Shown: piece by piece, positions 1 to 5,144 of the stretch
How positions within the stretch are numbered: the stretch's first letter is position 1
How the letters are laid out: each line of letters opens with the position of its first letter
Made by a program: the position numbers and the translations under genes
Origin: Actinomycetota bacterium
Lineage (GTDB): Bacteria > Actinomycetota > Coriobacteriia > Anaerosomatales > JAHIQC01
DNA length: 5,144 nucleotides
Direction: 5' to 3'
NCBI GenBank assembly: GCA_018902765.1
Contig: JAHIQC010000449.1
Coordinates: forward strand, 1 to 5,144
The notes under the pieces: generated by a model
Database searches by the model: none
Told to the model about the DNA's origin: nothing
The model's input: the letters and a program-made list of their open reading frames with translations, nothing else

Positions 1-637
1 GCCGGGCGTCGACGTCGTGATGATCGCCCCGAAGGGCCCGGGCCACATGGTTCGTCGCGTCTACCTCGAGGGTTCGGGCGTTCCGTGCCTGATCGCCGTG
101 CATCAGGACGCGAGCGGAAAGGCCCGCGAGATCGCCTTAGCATGGGCGCTCGGCATCGGTGGCGCGCGCTCAGGCGTGATCGAGACCACGTTCGCCGAGG
201 AGACCGAGACCGACCTGTTCGGTGAGCAGGTAGTGCTGTGCGGCGGGCTGACCGAGCTCGTGAAAGCCGGCTTCGAGACGCTGGTCGAGGCTGGTTATCA
301 GCCCGAGATCGCGTACTTCGAGTGCATGCACGAGGTCAAGCTCATCGTCGACCTCATGTACGAGGGCGGCATGGCCAAGATGTTCGACTCGATCAGCAAC
401 ACGGCCGAGTACGGCGCCTACGTCACCGGTCCTCGCATCGTCACCGATGAGACCCGTGACACGATGGCCGAGGTGCTGTGGGAGATCCAGAACGGCACGT
501 TCGCGCGCAACTGGATGCTTGAGAACAAGGTGGCAGCTCCGCACTTCAAGGCGACTCGCCGCATCAACGCAGAGCACTACATCGAAGAAGTCGGCGGCGA
601 ACTTCGTCAGATGTTCTCTTGGCTCAAGAAGGACTAG
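1..637 (+). CDS. ilvC: Ketol-acid reductoisomerase, class I, 5'-truncated by window edge
   Basis: This enzyme performs the Mg2+- and NADPH-dependent isomerisation and reduction of 2-acetolactate (or 2-aceto-2-hydroxybutyrate) in cytosolic valine, leucine and isoleucine synthesis. Reading starts at base 2 in mid-gene and gives 211 residues up to the TAG at 635-637. Visible hallmarks are [26 protein letters not shown] and the knotted C-terminal domain with TETDLFGEQ and YFECMHE. The metal ligands known from class I enzymes are all present with family spacing: Asp at 212-214 and Glu four residues later in DLFGE, the two Glu of ECMHE 36 and 40 residues after that Asp, and the substrate-contacting Ser of SISNTAEYG 61 residues after it. 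Aligning these to the Pseudomonas enzyme implies about 119 missing N-terminal residues, including the NADPH-binding Rossmann motif, and a full length near 330, typical of the short class I form. The truncation is only the window edge; the visible frame is intact. It is followed by a 77-base gap and then the aminotransferase. Confidence 0.97.
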   Translation, partial: PGVDVVMIAPKGPGHMVRRVYLEGSGVPCLIAVHQDASGKAREIALAWALGIGGARSGVIETTFAEETETDLFGEQVVLCGGLTELVKAGFETLVEAGYQPEIAYFECMHEVKLIVDLMYEGGMAKMFDSISNTAEYGAYVTGPRIVTDETRDTMAEVLWEIQNGTFARNWMLENKVAAPHFKATRRINAEHYIEEVGGELRQMFSWLKKD

Positions 638-700
638 CAACCGGCCAGGCTTGATGACGCCGTTACCGGGCGGCGCGATGTCGATGATGTTTCGCTCGTG

Positions 701-710
701 AGAAAGAGGG
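701..710 (+). promoter_or_regulatory. Ribosome binding site of the aminotransferase gene
   Basis: The purine run AGAAAGAGGG ends four bases before the ATG at 715, a close but workable distance for its GAGG core. It supports that ATG as the start. The 77-base gap before it (638-714) shows no recognisable promoter or strong terminator, so the gene probably belongs to the ilvC transcript. Confidence 0.6.
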
Positions 711-714
711 CACC

Positions 715-1860
715 ATGCAGAAGAAGTACCTGATGACCCCGGGTCCGACGCCGGTACCGGCGGAGGTTTTGCTCACGCAGGCCGCGCCGATGATCCATCA
801 CCGGACCCCGGAGTTCTCGGCAGCGTTCGCTGAGGCGATAACGGGTTTGAAGTACGTGTTTCAGACCGAGGGCGACGCGCTGCTCTTTGCCTGCTCGGGT
901 ACCGGGGTCATGGAATCCGCGATCGCGAACTGCTTCTGCGCCGGCGACAAAGTCATCGTGACACGCAACGGCAAGTTCGGTGATCGCCAGAAGCTCATCG
1001 CCGAAGCCTACGGGCTTGAGGTCATCGATCTGGCGTATGGATGGACCGAGGTCGTGCGTTCGGCGGATATCGCAGCGGCGCTTTCGGCTAACCCCGACGT
1101 GCGTGGCGTCATCGTGACTCAGTCCGAGACTTCCTCAGGCGTGCTGAACGACGTCAAGGCCATCGGCGAGATAGTGCGGGCGTACGACGAGTGCGTATTG
1201 ATCGTCGACTCCATCACCGGTATCGGGGCTGTGGAGTGCAAGACCGACGAGTGGGGTCTTGACGTGGTCATGACTGGCTCCCAGAAGGGCCTTATGCTTC
1301 CGCCGGGACTGGCAGCTTGCACCGTGAGCGCCAAGGCGTGGCGCGCATACGAGCGCTCCACCTTGCCGAAGTTCTACTTCGACTGGATGAAGTACAAGAA
1401 GAACATCGAGAAGGACACCACCCCGTTCACGCCGGCGGTCTCGCTTGTGCTTGGACTCAACGTGGCACTCTCTATGATTCGCGAGGAGGGCCTCGAGAAC
1501 ACCATAGCCAGGCACAGCATGCTGGCTGATGCGACTCGTAAGGGCTGTGAGGCGCTTGGGATGTCGCTGTTCGCTCCGCCGGAGGGTCGTGGCTCGGCTG
1601 TCACCCCGGGGTGGGTGCCCGAGGGTGTGGACGGCAAAGCGATCGTGAAGGTCATGAAGGACCGCTACGGTGTCACCATCGCCGGCGGGCAGGACGACTA
1701 CACGGGCAAGATCATCCGGATAGGCCACCTTGGCTACTTCGGTGAGTTCGACATCATCACCACGCTCGCTGCGCTTGAGATGACGCTCGCAGGACTCGGA
1801 TACGCGTTCGAGCCCGCTGCAGGGATCAAGGCCGCCGAAGCGGTCTTCATGGAGGGGTAG
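715..1860 (+). CDS. Class V PLP aminotransferase (serine-pyruvate / alanine-glyoxylate type), probable phosphoserine aminotransferase role
   Basis: This is a 381-residue cytosolic, PLP-dependent fold-type I aminotransferase of class V, complete and of normal family length. The N-terminal LMTPGPTPVP signature (residues 6-15) and HHRTPEF (28-34) are typical of the SgaA/AGXT group. SGTGVMES (61-68) should hold the cofactor phosphate, Asp165 in VDSITGIG should contact the pyridine nitrogen, Lys191 in TGSQKGLMLPPG (codon 1285-1287) is the Schiff-base lysine, and Arg335 in RIGHLG should bind the substrate carboxylate. TPFTPAVSL (236-244) is also characteristic. Its stop lies four bases before serA, whose ribosome binding site is inside its last codons, so the two are probably translationally coupled. 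Relatives of this family, for example Methanocaldococcus MJ0959, transaminate phosphohydroxypyruvate, and in Thermotoga maritima a similar gene adjoins serA. I therefore infer that it makes O-phosphoserine for the serine pathway. Alternatives are serine-glyoxylate, alanine-glyoxylate or aspartate transamination. The family call is firm; the substrate is not readable from sequence. Confidence 0.92.
   Translation: MQKKYLMTPGPTPVPAEVLLTQAAPMIHHRTPEFSAAFAEAITGLKYVFQTEGDALLFACSGTGVMESAIANCFCAGDKVIVTRNGKFGDRQKLIAEAYGLEVIDLAYGWTEVVRSADIAAALSANPDVRGVIVTQSETSSGVLNDVKAIGEIVRAYDECVLIVDSITGIGAVECKTDEWGLDVVMTGSQKGLMLPPGLAACTVSAKAWRAYERSTLPKFYFDWMKYKKNIEKDTTPFTPAVSLVLGLNVALSMIREEGLENTIARHSMLADATRKGCEALGMSLFAPPEGRGSAVTPGWVPEGVDGKAIVKVMKDRYGVTIAGGQDDYTGKIIRIGHLGYFGEFDIITTLAALEMTLAGLGYAFEPAAGIKAAEAVFMEG
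1851..1857 (+). promoter_or_regulatory. Ribosome binding site of serA, inside the end of the aminotransferase gene
   Basis: GGAGGGG lies in the last two sense codons and the first base of the stop codon of the upstream gene, seven bases before the ATG at 1865. A second in-frame ATG at 1871 would be 13 bases away, so 1865 is the better start. The arrangement suggests coupled translation of the aminotransferase and SerA. Confidence 0.75.
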
Positions 1861-1864
1861 GGGC

Positions 1865-3451
1865 ATGAGAATGAAGGTACTCGTAGCAGAGAAGATAGCC
1901 GCAAGCGGAATCGAGATGCTCAAGGAGGAGTTCGAGGTCGAGGTCAAGACGGACCTGACTCCCGAACAGCTCGTGGCCGAGATCCCGGCGTATCACGCGC
2001 TCATAGTCCGTTCGGCGACTCGCGCTACCCGTGAGGTCATTGAGGCGGGCACTAACCTCAAGATAATCGGCCGCGCGGGAGTTGGAGTCGACAACGTCGA
2101 TGTTCAGGCCGCGACAGAGCGCGGCATCATCGTGTGTAACGCCCCGACCTCGAATGTGGTCTCGGCCGCGGAGCACACCATGGCGCTCATGCTCGCCAGC
2201 GCCCGTAGTATCCCGCAGGCCGCTGCCAGCATGAATGAGCACAAGTGGGAGCGCTCCAAGTTCACAGGCGCCGAGCTCTACGAGAAGACGCTTGCGATCT
2301 TTGGTTTGGGCCGGATCGGTTCGCTTGTAGCCGAGCGCGCTCGCTCCTTCGGGATGCGCATCATCGGATTCGATCCCTACACGAGCCCCGAGCGTGCGCA
2401 GGCCATGGGCGTCGAGTTGTTCGAATCGGTCGAGGAGATCCTGCCCCAGGCGGACTTCATAACCGTGCATCTACCCAAGACCAAAGAAACGATCGGCATG
2501 TTCGGCGCAGAGCAGTTCGCCATGATGAAGAACACCGTCCGCGTCATCAACACCGCTCGCGGAGGCATCTACCAGGTCGACGCGCTTGCAGAAGCTCTCA
2601 AGGCTGGGACGATCGCGGCGGCCGGAATCGACGTGTTCGAGGTGGAGCCCTGCACCGATTCTCCCCTGGTGGGCGTTCCTAACGCTATCCTGACTCCCCA
2701 TCTGGGCGCCAGCACTGCAGAAGCACAGGACCGCGCGGGGGAGCAGATCGCGCAGTTCGTTGCGGCAGGACTTCGTGGTGAGATGGTGCCGACAGCGGTC
2801 AACATCGCGCCCGTCGCCCCCGAGGTCTACAAGAAGGTCGGCCCGTTCATCCAGCTTGCGGAGAACCTCGGCAAGATGGTCGCGCAGATGTCCCACGGCG
2901 GCATCGAATCCATCGAGACTCATTTCATCGGCTCGCTTGCTGAGACCGACACCCGCATCCTCAAGACCGCGGTCCTCAAGGGTATGCTCACGATCGTGAG
3001 CGCGGAATCCGTGAACTTCGTCAACGCGGATTACTACGCCGAGCAGCGCGGGATTCAGGTCACTGAGACTAAGCGCACCGAGACGCATGACTATGTCTCC
3101 ATGGTCGTCATCAAGGCCAACACTCCCGACGGGCCCGTCGAGATCGGCGCCACGCTCATGGGTAAGAAGAATGAGCCGCGTCTTGTGTCGCTTTACGGCT
3201 TCGATTTGGACATGATCCCATCGCAGCACATGTCGTTCTTCCTGTACGAGGATCGTCCGGGCATGATCGGTAAGGTCGGCACCGTGCTGGGGGCTCACGA
3301 CATCAACATCGCTTCGATGCAGGTCGGCCGCGAGAAAGTTGGCGGCACGGCGCTCATGGGTATCAACGTTGACTCCCACATGCCCAAGGACGTCCTGCGC
3401 AAGATCACCGAAGAAGCCGGCATCAAGAACGCATGGACGGTCGAGCTATAA
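1865..3451 (+). CDS. serA: D-3-phosphoglycerate dehydrogenase, long three-domain type
   Basis: It oxidises 3-phosphoglycerate to 3-phosphohydroxypyruvate with NAD+, the first committed step of serine synthesis in the cytosol. The 528 residues match the length of the Mycobacterium tuberculosis enzyme. The substrate-binding half (about 1-98 and 285-315) flanks a Rossmann NAD domain with FGLGRIG (146-152). Catalytic Arg232 (NTARGG), Glu261 (DVFEVEP) and His279 (TPHLGAST) have the same 29- and 18-residue spacing as in the mycobacterial protein. A roughly 130-residue intervening (ASB) domain follows at about 318-450, then a C-terminal ACT domain from about 456. Tyr461, Asp463 and Asn481, the serine-binding ACT residues reported for the M. 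tuberculosis enzyme, are conserved at the same numbers, so feedback inhibition by serine is likely. It starts four bases after the aminotransferase, which may use its product. No serB is in view. Confidence 0.97.
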   Translation: MRMKVLVAEKIAASGIEMLKEEFEVEVKTDLTPEQLVAEIPAYHALIVRSATRATREVIEAGTNLKIIGRAGVGVDNVDVQAATERGIIVCNAPTSNVVSAAEHTMALMLASARSIPQAAASMNEHKWERSKFTGAELYEKTLAIFGLGRIGSLVAERARSFGMRIIGFDPYTSPERAQAMGVELFESVEEILPQADFITVHLPKTKETIGMFGAEQFAMMKNTVRVINTARGGIYQVDALAEALKAGTIAAAGIDVFEVEPCTDSPLVGVPNAILTPHLGASTAEAQDRAGEQIAQFVAAGLRGEMVPTAVNIAPVAPEVYKKVGPFIQLAENLGKMVAQMSHGGIESIETHFIGSLAETDTRILKTAVLKGMLTIVSAESVNFVNADYYAEQRGIQVTETKRTETHDYVSMVVIKANTPDGPVEIGATLMGKKNEPRLVSLYGFDLDMIPSQHMSFFLYEDRPGMIGKVGTVLGAHDINIASMQVGREKVGGTALMGINVDSHMPKDVLRKITEEAGIKNAWTVEL

Positions 3452-3517
3452 GCGGCATCGCCCAATAGGGAACAGGCGGCGCGGGCAAGAGAGTAACGCA
3501 CCGCTCGCGATGTCGAG

Positions 3518-3523
3518 AAGGAG
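3518..3523 (+). promoter_or_regulatory. Ribosome binding site deciding the leuA start
   Basis: A perfect AAGGAG sits seven bases before the GTG at 3531. The in-frame ATG at 3510 lies upstream of this site and has no comparable purine run at the right distance. The frame also stays open back to 3339, but that extension overlaps the end of serA in another frame and encodes basic, unrelated sequence. GTG 3531 is therefore preferred. The 79-base gap between serA and leuA shows no other clear signal. Confidence 0.8.
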
Positions 3524-3530
3524 AACTCAA

Positions 3531-5075
3531 GTGGGTACTGACAGGGTCTACATATTCGACACCACGCTGCGCGACGGCGAGCAGTCTCCGGGTGCCTCCA
3601 TGAACACCGAGGAGAAGCTCGAGATCGCTCGCCAGCTGGTGCGGCTAGGCGTCGACGTGATCGAGGCGGGTTTCCCCATCTCGAGTCCCGGCGACTTCAT
3701 GAGTGTCAGGCGCATCGCCGAGGAGGTGGGAGACGCGGCTGTCGTGTGCGCCCTATCGCGCGCGGTGCCAGCAGACATCGAGTCTGCTGCCGACGCGCTC
3801 AAGTACGCCGCCAGACCGCGCATCCACACCGGTATCGGCGTCTCGGAGTCGCACCTGCGCGACAAACTCCGCATCAGCGGTGACGTGGCGCTTGAGCGCG
3901 CGGTCGCCGCCGTCAAGCTGGCGCGCACGTTCGTCGAAGACGTCGAGTTCTATGCCGAGGACGCCGGACGCGCCGAGCCTGAGTTCCTGTACCGAGTCAT
4001 CCAAGAGGTCATTCGCGCCGGGGCGACCGTCGTGAACATCCCGGACACGACCGGATACGCCTACCCCGAGCGTTTCGGGGCACTCATCGGCGGGCTGGTC
4101 GAGCACGTGGATGGTATCGAGAACGTTGTGATCAGCGTGCACTGTCACAACGACCTTGGCATGGCCACCGCCAACGCGCTTGCAGGAGTCGCCGCGGGCG
4201 CTCGCCAGGTGGAGTGCACCATCAACGGTATCGGCGAGCGCGCGGGCAACACGGCCATGGAAGAGGTCGTGATGGCCCTCAAGGCCCGCCAGGATCTCTT
4301 CGGCATCGATACTGCGATAAACACCAAGGAGATCACGCGTGCATCGCGTATGGTCTCGAGCATCACGGGCATCAACGTCCAGCCGAACAAGGCGATCGTG
4401 GGCGCCAACGCGTTCGCTCACTCGAGCGGCATTCATCAAGACGGTGTGCTCAAGGAGCGTTCGACGTACGAGATCATCGATCCGGCCGACGTCGGCGTGG
4501 GCGGTTCGAGCATCATCCTGTCGGCGCGTTCGGGTCGTCATGCGTTGCGCCACCGGCTCGAGGCGCTCGGTTTTGAGCTGCCGGACAACGAGTTCGAGCC
4601 AATCTACGAGGCGTTTCTCGACTTGGCCGACAAGAAGAAGGAAGTCTACGACGAGGACCTCGAGGCCCTCGTGGGTGAGCGCGAACGCACACTTGAGGAG
4701 CTCTACCACCTCGAGCGCGTGCAAGTCGTCTGTGGCGACCCGGGCATCCCGACCGCCACAGTCGAGCTCGTGGATCGCGATGGCACACATCTGATCGACT
4801 CGAGCCACGGCACGGGACCCGTCGACGCCGTATACAAGGCGATCAATCGCATCGTCGACATCGAGAACGACCTGACCGAGTTCTCCGTGAAGGCCGTCAC
4901 GCGTGGTATCGATGCCCTAGGCGAAGTCACCATCCGGGTCCGCGCCGCCAACGATCGGGTCTTCACCGGCCGAGGAGCCCATTCGGATATCATCGTGGCT
5001 TCGGCCAAGGCCTACACCAACGCGCTCAACCGGCTGCTGGAAAGCCAGAGCAAGAACATCGAAGAGGAGTTGTAG
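3531..5075 (+). CDS. leuA: 2-isopropylmalate synthase
   Basis: It condenses acetyl-CoA with 2-ketoisovalerate to 2-isopropylmalate, the first step of the leucine branch. From the GTG start the protein has 514 residues, a normal bacterial LeuA length. The N-terminal TIM barrel carries LRDGEQ followed by ten residues and Lys29, exactly the first family signature. [11 protein letters not shown] (204-214) is the second. Metal ligands should be Asp15, His204, His206 and Asn240 (ERAGN), with Arg14 catalytic. [20 protein letters not shown] (286-305) belongs to the linking subdomain and His302 is the likely catalytic His. The C-terminal regulatory dimer domain is at about 391-510 with [17 protein letters not shown], so leucine feedback is expected. 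Oddities are Gly101 in IHTGIGVS and Tyr141 in [10 protein letters not shown], where E. coli LeuA has Phe (IHTFIATS) and Ser (VEFSCEDAGR). A citramalate or homocitrate synthase is an alternative, but overall similarity and the adjacent leuC favour LeuA. Confidence 0.93.
   Translation: MGTDRVYIFDTTLRDGEQSPGASMNTEEKLEIARQLVRLGVDVIEAGFPISSPGDFMSVRRIAEEVGDAAVVCALSRAVPADIESAADALKYAARPRIHTGIGVSESHLRDKLRISGDVALERAVAAVKLARTFVEDVEFYAEDAGRAEPEFLYRVIQEVIRAGATVVNIPDTTGYAYPERFGALIGGLVEHVDGIENVVISVHCHNDLGMATANALAGVAAGARQVECTINGIGERAGNTAMEEVVMALKARQDLFGIDTAINTKEITRASRMVSSITGINVQPNKAIVGANAFAHSSGIHQDGVLKERSTYEIIDPADVGVGGSSIILSARSGRHALRHRLEALGFELPDNEFEPIYEAFLDLADKKKEVYDEDLEALVGERERTLEELYHLERVQVVCGDPGIPTATVELVDRDGTHLIDSSHGTGPVDAVYKAINRIVDIENDLTEFSVKAVTRGIDALGEVTIRVRAANDRVFTGRGAHSDIIVASAKAYTNALNRLLESQSKNIEEEL
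5064..5069 (+). promoter_or_regulatory. Ribosome binding site of leuC, inside the end of leuA
   Basis: GAGGAG overlaps the Glu-Glu codons at the LeuA C-terminus and lies ten bases before the ATG at 5080. This fits coupled translation of leuA and leuC. It favours 5080 over the in-frame ATG at 5092, which would be 22 bases away. Confidence 0.6.
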
Positions 5076-5079
5076 CCGC

Positions 5080-5144
5080 ATGCCCCGCCCTATGACGATC
5101 ACAGAGAAGATCCTGGCTGCTCACGCCGGCGTTGACGAAGTCAC
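5080..5144 (+). CDS. leuC: 3-isopropylmalate dehydratase large subunit, N-terminus only (3' cut by window edge)
   Basis: Only 21 full codons are visible, including MTITEKILAAHAG (residues 5-17) followed by a Val-Asp-Glu-Val. This matches the start of aconitase-family LeuC proteins, in which a T-x-EKILAxHAG stretch is conserved. The full protein would be the 4Fe-4S large subunit that, with LeuD, isomerises 2-isopropylmalate to 3-isopropylmalate. The cluster cysteines lie beyond the window. The gene begins four bases after the leuA stop, as expected in a leu operon, with leuD and leuB likely downstream. The short N-terminus cannot by itself separate leuC from close homologues such as homoaconitase or 2,3-dimethylmalate dehydratase; the position after leuA supports leuC. 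An alternative start is the ATG at 5092, but the ribosome binding site favours 5080. Confidence 0.85.
   Translation, partial: MPRPMTITEKILAAHAGVDEV

Noticed and set aside
658..675. Possible hairpin CGCCG / CGGCG in the ilvC-aminotransferase gap
   Set aside because: It has only five base pairs with an eight-base loop and no following T-run, so it is too weak to call a terminator or regulatory element.
651..690. TTGATG as a possible -35 element before the aminotransferase
   Set aside because: No -10-like hexamer follows at 16-18 bases (the sequence there is GC-rich), so no promoter is supported.
1135..2470. Two long minus-strand frames (1135-1947 and 1847-2470) across the aminotransferase-serA junction
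   Set aside because: They overlap each other and two conserved genes, and neither resembles a known protein.
2471..3379. A 302-codon open frame on the minus strand opposite serA
   Set aside because: It is fully opposite conserved serA sequence, is rich in Arg, Asp and His as expected of GC-rich shadow frames, and shows no domain.
3452..3530. serA-leuA gap searched for a terminator, promoter, leader peptide or riboswitch
   Set aside because: Apart from the leuA ribosome binding site there is no strong stem, T-run, promoter hexamer pair or small open frame with its own ribosome binding site.
3753..4808. A 351-codon open frame on the minus strand opposite leuA
   Set aside because: It lies wholly inside a well-supported leuA, its protein has no recognisable motif, and long antisense frames are expected in GC-rich coding DNA.

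Overview
This window is a stretch of chromosomal amino-acid biosynthesis operon from a GC-rich bacterium. All genes lie on the + strand and are packed almost end to end. Three genes are complete and two are cut by the window edges. In order they are: the last two thirds of ilvC (ketol-acid reductoisomerase, 1-637), a class V aminotransferase of the serine-pyruvate / alanine-glyoxylate type (715-1860), serA (D-3-phosphoglycerate dehydrogenase, 1865-3451), leuA (2-isopropylmalate synthase, 3531-5075), and the first 21 codons of leuC (3-isopropylmalate dehydratase large subunit, from 5080). Gaps are 77, 4, 79 and 4 bases. None contains a convincing promoter or terminator, and every downstream gene has a purine-rich ribosome binding site, so co-transcription is the simplest reading.

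The genes fall into two linked pathways. IlvC makes the dihydroxy-acid precursor of valine and 2-ketoisovalerate. LeuA and LeuC divert 2-ketoisovalerate towards leucine. Between them sit SerA, the first step of phosphorylated serine synthesis, and a class V aminotransferase. By position and family, the aminotransferase probably carries out the transamination that SerC performs elsewhere, converting 3-phosphohydroxypyruvate to O-phosphoserine. An inserted serine module inside an ilv-leu operon is the main point of interest, but the individual enzymes are all recognisable housekeeping proteins.

Taxonomy cannot be fixed from this window. GC-rich codon third positions, a GTG start with a strong AAGGAG site, and a SerA of the long, Mycobacterium-like three-domain type suggest a GC-rich bacterium such as a deep-branching actinobacterial or Chloroflexi-like lineage. 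That is a guess. I see no mobile element, CRISPR array, tRNA, rRNA, frameshift or sign of recent transfer, and no evidence of an undescribed system. The observations most worth following are the identity of the aminotransferase and two unusual residues in the presumed keto-acid pocket of LeuA.
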